The position numbers were made by a program, and so were the translations under genes. From the NCBI RefSeq assembly GCF_000447795.1, contig NZ_AUNI01000010.1:1-64000 (forward strand): 64,000 nucleotides of DNA, written 5' to 3'. Below, piece by piece: positions 16,661 through 25,886 of this stretch. Positions within the stretch are counted from its first letter, which is position 1. Every line of letters starts with the position of its first letter. The notes below the pieces were generated by a model that did not search any database, was not told the origin of the DNA, and was given only the letters and a program-made list of their open reading frames with translations. Source of the DNA: Bacteriovorax sp. Seq25_V (lineage in GTDB: Bacteria > Bdellovibrionota > Bacteriovoracia > Bacteriovoracales > Bacteriovoracaceae).

Positions 16661-18229
16661 ATGGCTACTGACGAAGTACTCGAGCAAAAGAGAGCGCTTT
16701 TAATAGAAAGAAGAAACTTAGCAGATCTAGGTGGTGGAGAAGGCAGAATTGCAAAACAACACGACCAAGGAAAGTATACTGCTCGTGAAAGAATTGAGCG
16801 TTTAATTGATCCAGGAACATTTATTGAATTTGATAAGTTCGTTACTCATCGTTGTGTGAACTTCGGAATGGATGAAAATAAATTCTACGGAGACGGTGTT
16901 GTTACTGGTATCGCGGAAATTAACGGACAAAAGATTGCACTATACTCGCAAGACTTTACTTGTTGGGGTGGAGCACTTGGTGAAGCACACGCAAAGAAAA
17001 TTTGTAAGATAATGGATTTTGCTCTTGAAAATAGAATCCCAGTTATTGGTATTCAAGATTCAGGTGGAGCAAGAATTCAAGAGGGTGTTGATGCTCTTGG
17101 TGGATACGCGGAAATCTTTTGGAGAAACGTAAAAGCTTCAGGTGTTATTCCTCAAATTTCTTTAATCATGGGGCCATCTGCAGGTGGAGCGGTTTATTCG
17201 CCAGCTGTAACAGATTTTATCTTCATGGTTGATAAGACATCTTATATGTTCGTAACTGGACCAGATGTTATTAAGACAGTTACTCACGAAGAAGTGACAA
17301 AAGAAGAACTTGGTGGGGCTGCGACTCACGCAGAGAAGTCTGGTGTTGCGCAGTTTAAGTGCCGTGATGAAGATGATTGCTTTGAGAGAGTGAGAGAATT
17401 ACTTGCTTATATTCCAGCTTCAAACTTTAGAAAGCAGGAACCAAGGTATACAGCAGATCCAGTTTATAGAGATAACTCTAAACTTAAAACTGTAATTCCA
17501 GGAAATCCAAAGAAGCCATATGATATGAAAGAAGTAATTCTTGATATCGTGGATGAGGGACAATTCCTAGAAGTTCATAAAGACTATGCAAGAAATATCA
17601 TTGTTGGTTTCGCTTCAATTGGTGGAATTAAAATTGGTATCGTTGCAAACCAACCAGAAGTATTAGCTGGTGTTCTTGATATCGATTCTTCATGTAAAGC
17701 AGCTCGTTTCATTAGATTCTGTGACGCTTTTGATATTCCAATCGTTTCACTTGTAGATGTTCCAGGTTTCTTACCGGGTACAGTTCAAGAGTACGGTGGG
17801 ATTATTAAGCACGGATCGAAACTTCTTTATGCATATGCAGAAGCGACTGTTCCACTAATTACACTTATTACAAGAAAGTCTTATGGTGGAGCTTATGACG
17901 TTATGGCATCTAAGCACATTAGAGCTGATATTAACCTTGCATACCCAACTGGAGAGATCGCGGTTATGGGTGCTGAAGGTGCAGTAAATATTGTATTTAG
18001 ACATGAACTAGCAGGTCTAACTGGTGAAGCCTTTGATAAGAAGAAAGCTGAGCTTGTTGCAAACTATGAAAACAATTTTGCAAACCCTTACGTAGCTGCA
18101 GAAAGAGGTTATCTTGATGCGATTATTCTTCCAGAAGAAACACGTAAGAGAATCTATGAGTACCTAAGAGTACTTAAAGATAAGCAAGTTGAAAGACCAG
18201 AACGTAAACATGGGAATATTCAATTATGA
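16661..18229 (+). CDS. pccB: acyl-CoA carboxylase carboxyltransferase subunit (propionyl-CoA type)
   Basis: This subunit moves carboxyl from biotin to an acyl-CoA, most likely propionyl-CoA to methylmalonyl-CoA. It has 522 residues, the normal length for the PccB/MmdA family, with both crotonase-like halves. The first oxyanion hole is in [10 protein letters not shown] and [10 protein letters not shown], and the second is near SYGGAYDVM at about residues 408-416. The N-terminal [18 protein letters not shown] is typical. The biotin carboxylase follows with a four-base ATGA overlap and the biotin carrier after that, so this is a three-part enzyme. Methylmalonyl-CoA mutase elsewhere in the window supports the propionyl role. 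Acetyl-CoA or a longer substrate is possible. Confidence 0.9.
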   Translation: MATDEVLEQKRALLIERRNLADLGGGEGRIAKQHDQGKYTARERIERLIDPGTFIEFDKFVTHRCVNFGMDENKFYGDGVVTGIAEINGQKIALYSQDFTCWGGALGEAHAKKICKIMDFALENRIPVIGIQDSGGARIQEGVDALGGYAEIFWRNVKASGVIPQISLIMGPSAGGAVYSPAVTDFIFMVDKTSYMFVTGPDVIKTVTHEEVTKEELGGAATHAEKSGVAQFKCRDEDDCFERVRELLAYIPASNFRKQEPRYTADPVYRDNSKLKTVIPGNPKKPYDMKEVILDIVDEGQFLEVHKDYARNIIVGFASIGGIKIGIVANQPEVLAGVLDIDSSCKAARFIRFCDAFDIPIVSLVDVPGFLPGTVQEYGGIIKHGSKLLYAYAEATVPLITLITRKSYGGAYDVMASKHIRADINLAYPTGEIAVMGAEGAVNIVFRHELAGLTGEAFDKKKAELVANYENNFANPYVAAERGYLDAIILPEETRKRIYEYLRVLKDKQVERPERKHGNIQL

Positions 18230-19674
18230 TCAGACAGCAAAAGAACGAAAGTAGAAGGATAATGATTGCAAACCGTGGAGAGATTGCTTCACGTGTTGCT
18301 AAAGCATGTCGTGAACTTGGGCACACTGCTATTGGTCTTTGGACTGATAATGAGCGTAATGCAACTCACTTACAATTTTGTGATGAGTGGGTTCACCTTG
18401 AAGGTTCTTCGAATGCTGAAACTTATCTGAACGTAGACAAATTAGTTGAAGTAGCAAAGAAATATAACGTCGATGCTGTTCACCCAGGGTATGGATTCTT
18501 ATCTGAAAACGCTGGTTTTGCTAGAGCGCTACAGGCCGCTGGAATTACTTTCATCGGTCCAAATGTTGATGCAATTCAAGTGATGGGAGATAAGGCCACA
18601 TCTAAGAAGCTTGCGAATGAAGTTGGAGTACCAACTGTTCCAGGTACGGATGAAGCGGTTCCAACAGTAGAGGGAGCAATTAAAATTGCTGCACAAATTG
18701 GGTACCCAATACTTCTAAAAGCCGTTGCCGGTGGTGGTGGTAGGGGGATGAGAGTTTGCAATAACGAAGAAGAAGTTAGAGCAAACTTTGATGCCGTAGG
18801 AAGAGAGTCTAAAGCAGCATTTAATAATGGTGATCTTTTAGTTGAAAAACTAATTGTTAATCCAAGACACATTGAAGTTCAGATTCTTGCTGATAAGCAA
18901 GGAAATGTCTTTCACTTCTTTGAAAGAGAATGTTCTGTTCAAAGACGTCACCAAAAAATTATTGAAGAGGCACCATCTCCATTTATTGGGGAAGATGAAG
19001 AGTTAAGGCAGAATATCTGTAATACAGCGGTTAAGCTTGCAAAAGCTGTTAACTATGATTCTGCTGGTACTGTTGAATTCATCATGGGTGAAGATAAGAG
19101 TTTTTACTTTCTTGAGATGAATACTCGTATTCAGGTTGAGCACCCGATTACTGAAGAAATCACAGGAATGGATCTTATCGTTTGTATGATTCAATCAGCA
19201 TTAGGTGATAGTTTAGGAATTCCATCACAGGAATTTATTAAGAGAACTGGGCATGCGATCGAATGTCGTATTTGTGCTGAAGATCCAATTACAATGTTGC
19301 CAGCTCCTGGTCTAGTAACAGGCTTTGAAACAAACTTCCCACAAGGAACTCGTTTTGATCACTGTCTATTTAAAGGTCTAGAAGTAACACCAGACTTTGA
19401 TCCAATGGTTGGAAAGCTTGTTTGCAAAGGTATCATTAGAGATGTTGCTGTTAGAAAAATGAGAGCAGCTCTTGATGGTCTTTTTATAGAAGGGCTTAAG
19501 ACAAATATGCCACTTTTAAAAGTTATTCTTAGAGAACAAAAATTCTGTGAAGGTATTTATACAACTAACTACATCAAAGAAATTGCACCTCAAGAATGTG
19601 TGAAAACTGACTTTAACCACCTACGCTTCTATGAAGTACTTGCAGGTGTTGAAGCTAGAAGAATGGGGATTTAA
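18226..19674 (+). CDS. biotin carboxylase subunit of acyl-CoA carboxylase
   Basis: The product carboxylates biotin with bicarbonate and ATP. Its 482 residues span the full AccC-like ATP-grasp fold. Visible motifs are [19 protein letters not shown] at the start, [11 protein letters not shown], the glycine-rich ATP lid GGGGRGM near residue 170, RHIEVQ, and [14 protein letters not shown] with the metal and catalytic residues. It overlaps the upstream stop (ATGA) and ends two bases before the carrier gene. The carrier domain is not fused here, unlike in alpha chains of many propionyl-CoA carboxylases. Confidence 0.93.
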   Translation: MIRQQKNESRRIMIANRGEIASRVAKACRELGHTAIGLWTDNERNATHLQFCDEWVHLEGSSNAETYLNVDKLVEVAKKYNVDAVHPGYGFLSENAGFARALQAAGITFIGPNVDAIQVMGDKATSKKLANEVGVPTVPGTDEAVPTVEGAIKIAAQIGYPILLKAVAGGGGRGMRVCNNEEEVRANFDAVGRESKAAFNNGDLLVEKLIVNPRHIEVQILADKQGNVFHFFERECSVQRRHQKIIEEAPSPFIGEDEELRQNICNTAVKLAKAVNYDSAGTVEFIMGEDKSFYFLEMNTRIQVEHPITEEITGMDLIVCMIQSALGDSLGIPSQEFIKRTGHAIECRICAEDPITMLPAPGLVTGFETNFPQGTRFDHCLFKGLEVTPDFDPMVGKLVCKGIIRDVAVRKMRAALDGLFIEGLKTNMPLLKVILREQKFCEGIYTTNYIKEIAPQECVKTDFNHLRFYEVLAGVEARRMGI

Positions 19675-19676
19675 TA

Positions 19677-20189
19677 ATGAGAACCTATTTAATAGATGAT
19701 GAAGGTAAAGAATTAATAATTGATCTTACAAAGACTACTGTTCACAGCTATGACAATGTTGAGTACAACTACTCAACAATTCAGGACAATCAAGTTGTAA
19801 ATCAACAAGTTGTTCACGTAAGAAAACTATGCGGACAATATTTCATTTCAACGGATAAAGTTGCTTGGAAGAAAATTCCAAGACAAGATCTTCCATCGAG
19901 AATGATAAATGTTGATACTGTTTACAATATCTTCAGAGGATTCAAGCCATCAGGGCTTGGTGGTGCTGACGAAGGTGAGCTTTTAACTAAGATGCCAGGT
20001 AAGGTTGTTAAAATCAATGTTGAGGTCGGAAGCCAAGTTAAAAAGGGTGAGGCTGTTTTAATTTTAGAGGCCATGAAAATGGAAAACGAAATTAAATCCG
20101 GAATTGATGGTATTGTTAAAGCAATTCATGTTAAAGTTGGAGACACTTTAGAAGAAAACGTCCTAATGATGGAAGTTGAAGCAAACTAA
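19677..20189 (+). CDS. biotin carboxyl carrier protein of acyl-CoA carboxylase
   Basis: This 170-residue protein carries biotin between the two catalytic subunits. The C-terminal biotinyl domain (about 100-170) has the biotinylation motif EAMKM at 131-135 with acceptor Lys134. The first 95 residues are a less conserved beta-rich region, probably for docking, in place of the Pro/Ala linker of AccB. The ATG lies two bases after the biotin carboxylase stop. hflK follows after 12 bases, with a terminator-like hairpin inside its start. Confidence 0.9.
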   Translation: MRTYLIDDEGKELIIDLTKTTVHSYDNVEYNYSTIQDNQVVNQQVVHVRKLCGQYFISTDKVAWKKIPRQDLPSRMINVDTVYNIFRGFKPSGLGGADEGELLTKMPGKVVKINVEVGSQVKKGEAVLILEAMKMENEIKSGIDGIVKAIHVKVGDTLEENVLMMEVEAN

Positions 20190-20201
20190 ATTGGAGGAAT
20201 T

Positions 20202-21203
20202 ATGTCTTTTAATCAGAGACAACCATCCAACGACTTTGAAAAAATGAAGCAAGATTTAGATAAGGCCCTAAAGATGATAGGGCCTTTTTTCGTTTTGCTT
20301 ATTTTAGTTGTTGGTACTTACACGTCATTTTACACAGTAGAACCGGATGAAGAAGCGGTTGTTATTCGTCTTGGGAAATTCACAGGTACAAACTCACCAG
20401 GTTTACATTTTAAAATTCCATTAGGAGTAGATGAAGTAATTAAGGTAAAAACAAAGAGAGTTCTTCAAGAAGAGTTTGGGTTTAGAACTGCAAGCACTTC
20501 AAGAAGAGTGACACAATATCGAGATGGAAAAGATATGGATGTTGAGTCTCTTATGCTTACTGGGGACTTAAACGTTGCTGACGTTGAGTGGGCCGTGCAA
20601 TATAGAATTGCAGATCCATTTAAGTATATTTTCCAAGTTGCAGAGCCTATTCAAACAGTCAGAGATGTTTCTGAGTCTATTATGAGACGTGTCGTAGGAG
20701 ATAGATCAGTATCTGAAACTTTAACGACAGGAAAAGTTGAGATTGAGACGACTGCACAAGAGTTGATGCAATCTGTCTTAAATAAGTACGACATTGGTAT
20801 TCAAATTATCTCTGTTAAGCTTCAAGACGTGAATCCTCCACAAGTGGTTAAGGCTTCATTCAATGAGGTCAATGAAGCTAAACAGGAGCAAGAGAAGGCC
20901 ATTAATGAAGCTGAAGGGGCATATAACAAAGTTATCCCTGAAGCGAGAGGTAAGGCGGAGAAACAAATTTCTCAAGCGGAAGGTTTTTCAATCGAACTTA
21001 TTAACAGAGCTCAAGGTAATGTTGCTAAGTTTGAAGAAATCCTAAAAGAATATCAAAGAGCACCAAAAATTACGAAGAAAAGAATCTATCTTGAAACGAT
21101 GGAGAGTCTTTACAAGAACTTTGATGATATCACAATCATTGATACGAAAATTAAAGGTGTTCTGCCTGTATATAACGGACAACTGACTGGAGGTGGAAAA
21201 TGA
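20202..21203 (+). CDS. hflK: HflK membrane protease modulator
   Basis: HflK with HflC forms a cage around FtsH in the inner membrane and limits its access to membrane proteins. The 333 residues have a short cytoplasmic start, one membrane helix at about 25-45 and an SPFH domain beginning YTVEPDEEAVVIRLGKF, followed by a long helical stretch rich in Gln, Glu and Ala. A GGAGG site six bases before the ATG fixes the start. Codons 21-30 form a terminator-shaped hairpin (20262-20290). The stop overlaps hflC (ATGA). Confidence 0.9.
   Translation: MSFNQRQPSNDFEKMKQDLDKALKMIGPFFVLLILVVGTYTSFYTVEPDEEAVVIRLGKFTGTNSPGLHFKIPLGVDEVIKVKTKRVLQEEFGFRTASTSRRVTQYRDGKDMDVESLMLTGDLNVADVEWAVQYRIADPFKYIFQVAEPIQTVRDVSESIMRRVVGDRSVSETLTTGKVEIETTAQELMQSVLNKYDIGIQIISVKLQDVNPPQVVKASFNEVNEAKQEQEKAINEAEGAYNKVIPEARGKAEKQISQAEGFSIELINRAQGNVAKFEEILKEYQRAPKITKKRIYLETMESLYKNFDDITIIDTKIKGVLPVYNGQLTGGGK
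20262..20290 (+). terminator. terminator-like hairpin inside the hflK coding region
   Basis: AAGGCCCTA (20262-20270) and TAGGGCCTT (20278-20286) make a perfect 9-bp stem with loop AAGATGA, followed by a run of six T (20285-20290). It is as good as the plain terminators in this window but lies about 60 bases after the hflK ATG. It encodes KALKMIGPFF. It could reduce read-through from the carboxylase genes unless ribosomes cover it. Confidence 0.65.
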
Positions 21204-22147
21204 GTAAATTTCCATTAGTAATTATTCTAGTTCTAGCAGGATTAATGCTTGGTAAGAATTCTTTATTCGTTTTAGATGAAGGAAGACAAGCGATTATCAC
21301 TGAGTTTGGTAAGCCGGTTGGGAAGCCTGTAACTCAGGCTGGATTACATTTTAAAACGCCATTTGTTCAAGACGTAAGATATGTTGATAAGAGAATGCTG
21401 TCTTGGGATGGATATCCAAATCAAATTCCTACAAAGGATAAGAAATTTATTAAAGTTGATACAACTGCAAGATTTAGAGTTGTTGATGCACTTAAGTTTA
21501 TTCAGACAGTAAGAAATACAAGTGGTGCAAAGGCGAGAATTGATACTGTCCTAGACTCTGCAACTCGTAATGTGATTTCATCTCATAATCTTGTTGAGGC
21601 CGTAAGGGACTCGAACGCAATTATCGAGAAGATAAACAATAATGAGAAATCAACAGACGTGAATGATATCAACGAAGAGATTACTGGTGATATTGAAGAG
21701 GTTTTTGTTGGAAGAGAAAAACTGAGTCAGTTAATTGTTGAAAAAGCAGATGCCGAACTTAGAGAGTTTGGGATTGAGCTAATTGATGTTCAACTTCGTC
21801 GTATTTCTTACGAGAAAACAGTTGAGCAAAAAGTTTATGAAAGAATGATCTCAGAAAGAAAGAGAATCGCAGCAAAAATTAGATCAATTGGTGAAGGTGA
21901 AAAAGCTAAGATCGAAGGTCGTCTTGAAAAAGATTTAAGGCTAATTACATCTGAAGCTTATAAGAAATCGCAAAAAATTAAAGGCCAGGCGGAAGCTAAG
22001 GCGTCGGCAATTTATGCGAAGGTATTCGCTAAAGATCCAGGGTTCTATGAATTTATGAGATCAATGGATGCTTACAAGGCTTCAATTAAAAAAGATACAA
22101 AGTTAATCTTATCTTCAGATAGCGAATTTTTAAAATTCATGAGGTAA
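21200..22147 (+). CDS. hflC: HflC membrane protease modulator
   Basis: HflC is the partner of HflK in the FtsH-regulating complex. It has 315 residues, an N-terminal membrane anchor (about 5-22) and an SPFH domain with VDKRMLSWDGYPNQIPTKDKKFIKVDTTARFRV. The late part has the conserved ERMISERKRIAAKIRSIGEGEKAKIEG helix. It shares an ATGA overlap with hflK. The next gene starts two bases after its stop, so membrane quality control and the sensor kinase further down may be co-expressed. Confidence 0.92.
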   Translation: MSKFPLVIILVLAGLMLGKNSLFVLDEGRQAIITEFGKPVGKPVTQAGLHFKTPFVQDVRYVDKRMLSWDGYPNQIPTKDKKFIKVDTTARFRVVDALKFIQTVRNTSGAKARIDTVLDSATRNVISSHNLVEAVRDSNAIIEKINNNEKSTDVNDINEEITGDIEEVFVGREKLSQLIVEKADAELREFGIELIDVQLRRISYEKTVEQKVYERMISERKRIAAKIRSIGEGEKAKIEGRLEKDLRLITSEAYKKSQKIKGQAEAKASAIYAKVFAKDPGFYEFMRSMDAYKASIKKDTKLILSSDSEFLKFMR

Positions 22148-22149
22148 TT

Positions 22150-22764
22150 GTGATTGAGTATGTGATTGCTGAAAATCCAGATGATAGAGTATTAAGGCGT
22201 GCATCTGAGCTCATTAAGAAAGGTGAGCTCGTTTGTATTCCAACGGATACTAATTGGGTCGTGATAGCTGATCCATTCTCTAAACAAGGGGTGGAGAAGA
22301 TCTATAAATTTAAAAATGTAGATAAGCTCCATCATTTCTCCTTGTTGTGCGATTCAATTTCAAGAGCGAGTGAAGTAGCACTAATTGATGATAGTATTTT
22401 TAAAATTCTTAGAAGGATTACTCCAGGTCATTTTACCTTTATCTTTGAAGCGACAAAGAAGATAACGAAGGCCGTTCAAGCAAATAAAATGGATCATCAG
22501 GTAGGGATAAGATTTATCCCATCGACACTTGTAGAGAAATTACTCGCTGTTCATGGTGAAGTCGTGATGTCGACAAATATTGACTACGCTAAATATGGTT
22601 TAGATGAAGATAATGTTTATAGTTATCAAATTGAAGAAGCGATTGGGAATAGTCTACAGATGATTATTGATCCAGGGGAGTATGAATTCGCTGGTCAATC
22701 TACAATTGTTGACTTTACAAGTGGAGCAGCTGAAATCATTAGACAGGGTGTGGGAAAACTTTAA
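22150..22764 (+). CDS. YciO-type Sua5/YrdC family protein
   Basis: This 204-residue protein has the YrdC fold that binds ATP, threonine or bicarbonate in threonylcarbamoyl-AMP synthesis. It resembles YciO more than TsaC/Sua5: the start has IPTDTNW in place of the usual PTDTVYGL, and HFTFIFEATK and STIVDFT are YciO-like. It may therefore not be the main tRNA t6A enzyme. The start is a GTG two bases after hflC, and the kinase gene begins directly after its stop. Confidence 0.8.
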   Translation: MIEYVIAENPDDRVLRRASELIKKGELVCIPTDTNWVVIADPFSKQGVEKIYKFKNVDKLHHFSLLCDSISRASEVALIDDSIFKILRRITPGHFTFIFEATKKITKAVQANKMDHQVGIRFIPSTLVEKLLAVHGEVVMSTNIDYAKYGLDEDNVYSYQIEEAIGNSLQMIIDPGEYEFAGQSTIVDFTSGAAEIIRQGVGKL

Positions 22765-23910
22765 ATGGAAAAGAAAGATATTATTTTAAATCTTCGCTGG
22801 TTTACTTTAATACTGCTTTCTTTTCTGGGCCTTTACCTTATCGAGCTTACGTCAATTTCATATCGTCAATTTATATTTTACAACCTTAGTATCGTTGTTG
22901 GGGTTGTTTATAACTTCAACAGGATCAAAGTAAAAAATATCAATCTGACGAATGAATTCTACATCGACATTTTACTTATCAATCTCGTTGTTTATTTTTC
23001 AGGCGGTTTGAAAAACTCTTACTATCTGATTGTTTTTATTCCCGCTATTTTTTCACTGCTGCTTTTAAATATTAGGGATGTTTTCAAGTTGTTGGTGATC
23101 ACATTTATCGGTATTGCTATTCAATCGAGCTCTATCTTTCAGTTCACTCCACAAGTTAATTATCTTGACCCGATATATATTTTCTCAGTTTATATTTTTC
23201 TTCTACTTTTTCTTTTTAAAGTTAAGCAAGATGAATATGAGGGAGAGTTAAACTCTTTGAGGTCTAGAGAGAAAAGTGAAAATGAATTAGCTCTTATCGG
23301 CGCGATGACTGCAGCCCTTTGTCACAAAATTGGAACTCCGTTAAATACGATGAGATTAAAGATTGATCGGCTTACAAATGGACGATTTAAAGAGACGGAG
23401 TTACCAATGCTAGAAGAGGCACAGGAGGAGATTGAAAAACTGCTTAGACATATCCGAGAAAGTGCTATTAGTGATCAGAGTTTGTCTGGATCAAAGTTCA
23501 CAAATATAAGCGACGTTCTAGAGGATTTGAAAACAAGAAGAAATGATGTTGAAATTGAGATTGGAGTTAATATTGAAGAAGTCCATGTTTTAATTGATAG
23601 AAAAATATTAGAAAAGTTTATCGATGATATTCTTGATAATAGTTTAGAAGCCAGTGCCTCAAGAGTTAATGTAGAGCTTGAAGAGAGTGATAAATTTGTT
23701 AAGCTTAACTTTGTTGATAATGGTGTTGGTTTCTCAAAAGAGGCTTTAGATAATTTTGGAAAGCCATTTGTATCTTCAAAGGGTGGCCAAGGGCTTGGGA
23801 TTGGGCTATATAACTTGAAAACCTATATGAATTATTTAAAAGGTGAACTTGCCGTTAGTAATAACAAAGAGGGTGCTGTAGTTAGCCTAGTGTTTAGTAA
23901 AGAAAAATGA
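22765..23910 (+). CDS. RegB/PrrB-like membrane sensor histidine kinase
   Basis: This is a two-component sensor in the inner membrane. It has 381 residues with about six hydrophobic segments in residues 10-150. The segment GGLKNSY at 80-86 resembles the quinone-sensing GGxxNPF heptad of RegB. The H-box is CHKIGTPLNTM with phospho-acceptor His187, close to HELGTPL of RegB. N-box DNSLEAS, DNGVGFS and GQGLGIGLYN give the ATPase domain. A cysteine (C186) sits directly next to the histidine, which is unusual and could make it redox sensitive. It overlaps the response regulator by four bases. Confidence 0.85.
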   Translation: MEKKDIILNLRWFTLILLSFLGLYLIELTSISYRQFIFYNLSIVVGVVYNFNRIKVKNINLTNEFYIDILLINLVVYFSGGLKNSYYLIVFIPAIFSLLLLNIRDVFKLLVITFIGIAIQSSSIFQFTPQVNYLDPIYIFSVYIFLLLFLFKVKQDEYEGELNSLRSREKSENELALIGAMTAALCHKIGTPLNTMRLKIDRLTNGRFKETELPMLEEAQEEIEKLLRHIRESAISDQSLSGSKFTNISDVLEDLKTRRNDVEIEIGVNIEEVHVLIDRKILEKFIDDILDNSLEASASRVNVELEESDKFVKLNFVDNGVGFSKEALDNFGKPFVSSKGGQGLGIGLYNLKTYMNYLKGELAVSNNKEGAVVSLVFSKEK

Positions 23911-24425
23911 AGATTATAATTGTTGATGATGATATTAATTTTTGTGAATCCTTATCCTTGGATTTTAATGATGATGGCTTTGAAGTAAGTTATTATAATA
24001 CAGTCGCTAGTTTTCTTAAGGCCCGACCTGCTTGTCACTCACTTATTCTTGATCTTAGACTAGGAACTGAAACATCTACTAATTTTTTAGCAGATATTAG
24101 AAAAGTCGTAGGATCAGAAACCAAAATCATTATGTTAACTGGCTATGGTTCTATTTCAACAACTGTTGAGGCGATGAAGTTAGGGGCTGATGATTATCTA
24201 ACGAAACCAATAAAATATGACGTTTTAAAAAGCAAAATCTTAGACCTGCCACTTTCTTTTAAACAGGATAATGATGAAGCTTTGTCGCTGGACCAGGCCG
24301 AGCGAGAACATATTGAATTTGTCCTAAATTCCTGTCAGGGAAATATTACTAAGGCATCGAAAATATTGGGAATTCATCGTCAGAGCTTACAAAGAAAGCT
24401 TAAAAAATACTCGCCCGTTAAGTAA
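23907..24425 (+). CDS. RegA/PrrA-like response regulator
   Basis: This 172-residue regulator pairs with the kinase it overlaps (ATGA). The receiver domain fills the first 120 residues, with acidic residues D7-D9, phospho-acceptor D49 in LILDLRLG and the conserved lysine in DDYLTKPIKYD. The C-terminus is a single Fis-type helix-turn-helix ending GIHRQSLQRKLKKYSP, very like the end of RegA. RegA relatives control respiration and redox genes, so the redoxin and YtkA-like genes that follow are plausible targets. Confidence 0.88.
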   Translation: MKIIIVDDDINFCESLSLDFNDDGFEVSYYNTVASFLKARPACHSLILDLRLGTETSTNFLADIRKVVGSETKIIMLTGYGSISTTVEAMKLGADDYLTKPIKYDVLKSKILDLPLSFKQDNDEALSLDQAEREHIEFVLNSCQGNITKASKILGIHRQSLQRKLKKYSPVK

Positions 24426-24481
24426 CTCCTGCAACAATATGCTGCATTTACTTGCTAGCTTGTTCACGCTAAATAGCAGTA

Positions 24482-25015
24482 ATGGAAATATTTCTTCTAA
24501 TGCTTTTTCCATTTATGGTTTGGGCCAATAAAATTGATATGAAAAATATCGAGGGTCTTGATCTGCGTACAATGGAAAATAAGAGTATCGAATTGAATGC
24601 TAAGTTTAATGTCTTTATGTTCTTTAGTGCTTCATGCCCATGTTCAAAAAGTTACTTTGATTATCTAAATAAGTTGTCTGAAAAATATAAGGATATTCAG
24701 TTCTTTGGTTTTCATTCTTCGAAGACACTCAGTACAGATGTAGCAAAGAATTACTTTTCTAACTTTGATGTTCATTTTCCCGTTATTCAGGATAAAGAAC
24801 TAAAATATGCAAATATCTTTGAGGCTCTAAAGACGCCTCATGTTTTTGTTTTAGATGCTAAAAAAAATATTGTATTTCATGGTGGTGTTGCTGATTCAAG
24901 ACACATGACGAGTGCAAAGAATTTTTACTTAGAAAATGCGTTAAATGATATTAGTAATGGAAATCAACCAAGAATGGCGCATGCAAAAGCCCTCGGTTGT
25001 TATATCGCAAGATAA
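24482..25015 (+). CDS. secreted redoxin with CPC motif
   Basis: This is a thioredoxin/peroxiredoxin-fold protein with an N-terminal signal peptide (about residues 1-15). The active region is FFSASCPCSKSYF with C52 and C54, a CPC arrangement in place of CxxC. The cis-proline part is ALKTPHVFVLD. A third cysteine, C173, lies in the C-terminal LGCYIAR, a pattern I associate with redoxin domain proteins near copper or cytochrome genes. It has 177 residues. Its ATG is 56 bases after the regulator gene with a poor ribosome binding site. The role in disulfide or copper chemistry is inferred. Confidence 0.7.
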   Translation: MEIFLLMLFPFMVWANKIDMKNIEGLDLRTMENKSIELNAKFNVFMFFSASCPCSKSYFDYLNKLSEKYKDIQFFGFHSSKTLSTDVAKNYFSNFDVHFPVIQDKELKYANIFEALKTPHVFVLDAKKNIVFHGGVADSRHMTSAKNFYLENALNDISNGNQPRMAHAKALGCYIAR

Positions 25016-25027
25016 TAGGAGTTATAG

Positions 25028-25459
25028 ATGAAATTAGTTTTTGCAATGTTCTTATCTCTTGGAGCTTTTGCTCATTGTCCTCTTGAGTTCAAGTCAGAGA
25101 ATCTTTGTGCAATTTTAAATTGGAAAAAAGCGCCAATAGCAAATGTCGATAATTCTTTTGAAGTGACGTTTTGGAAGAAGGGTGATTATAATCACGTACC
25201 AGTAACACCGCAAGCTGATGTTGGCTTCATAGCATGGATGGTGATGGATAACGGACATCAGCATGGTGGGCCAGCAATGACATGGAATGAAATATCAGAA
25301 GGAAAATTTGAAGTAAATGATGCAAAATTTTTCATGCACGGGATGAAAGGATACTGGCAAGTAAAGATTCAACTTTCTGAGTATGGTGACCTTGTTGAAG
25401 AGAATGCTGTTAAAGTAGACCTTTCTGGAAATGGAAATGGTGGAGGACATCATCATTAA
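25028..25459 (+). CDS. YtkA/FixH-like periplasmic protein with His-rich tail
   Basis: The 143-residue product has a signal peptide (1-15) and cysteines at 17 and 27. The middle carries the YtkA/FixH-like pattern: a GH.HGGP segment, then GKFEV, then FFMHGMKGYWQVKI. The C-terminus ends GNGNGGGHHH, a possible metal-binding tail. FixH relatives help copper loading of cbb3 oxidase. Ribosome binding site AGGAG lies nine bases before the ATG. It overlaps the next gene. Confidence 0.65.
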   Translation: MKLVFAMFLSLGAFAHCPLEFKSENLCAILNWKKAPIANVDNSFEVTFWKKGDYNHVPVTPQADVGFIAWMVMDNGHQHGGPAMTWNEISEGKFEVNDAKFFMHGMKGYWQVKIQLSEYGDLVEENAVKVDLSGNGNGGGHHH

Positions 25460-25886
25460 GATTTTAAGCTTATTTTTAATATTTATACTGATTACATCAT
25501 GTGGAAAATCTCCGTTTACTTCAGAGTTATTAAATAATTCTAAACCTACTGAGATTGCTGATGGATCTTTAGCTAAGGGGAAAAGACTTGGATCTTATGA
25601 TTTAGATTTTCGCCATGATGGAGAATTTATTCTTTATAATGAGAATCAGGCTAAGTTAAATATTACTCAAGTTGATGGGGAACAAGACTTTATTGATATA
25701 AGTGACCTTGAAATTTACCTTTGGATGCCTGAGCATGGGCATGGTTCATATCCTATTAATGTTTCACTTGATCAGAGTGGAAATATTCTTTTAAGGGATA
25801 TGTACTTTACGATGCCTGGGAATTGGATCTTGATAATAAAAAGCATAAAGCTAAATACGAGTTTAAGTTGGCCAATTATTCTTTGA
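25455..25886 (+). CDS. YtkA/FixH-like lipoprotein, probable ATT start
   Basis: This lipoprotein has the pattern MPEHGHGSYPINV, then LLRDMYFTMPGNWILII, the same YtkA/FixH layout as the gene before it. Read from ATT at 25455 the N-terminus is MKILSLFLIFILITSC, a textbook lipoprotein signal with lipobox ITSC, and a GGAGG site lies eight bases upstream. The ATT overlaps the preceding TAA stop. ATG codons at 25431 and 25437 are in frame but would add the acidic MEMVEDII, unsuited to a signal peptide. Length from the ATT is 143 residues. The frame is sure; the start is inferred. Confidence 0.65.
   Translation: MKILSLFLIFILITSCGKSPFTSELLNNSKPTEIADGSLAKGKRLGSYDLDFRHDGEFILYNENQAKLNITQVDGEQDFIDISDLEIYLWMPEHGHGSYPINVSLDQSGNILLRDMYFTMPGNWILIIKSIKLNTSLSWPIIL

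Noticed and set aside
22150-22764. Assignment of this gene as TsaC/Sua5, the main t6A enzyme
   Set aside because: The nucleotide-site motif and later segments are closer to YciO, so only the family is claimed.
25823-25882. Longer N-terminus of the barrel-like protein from a TTG
   Set aside because: It would place a polar stretch before the secretion signal and overlap the previous gene by 64 bases.
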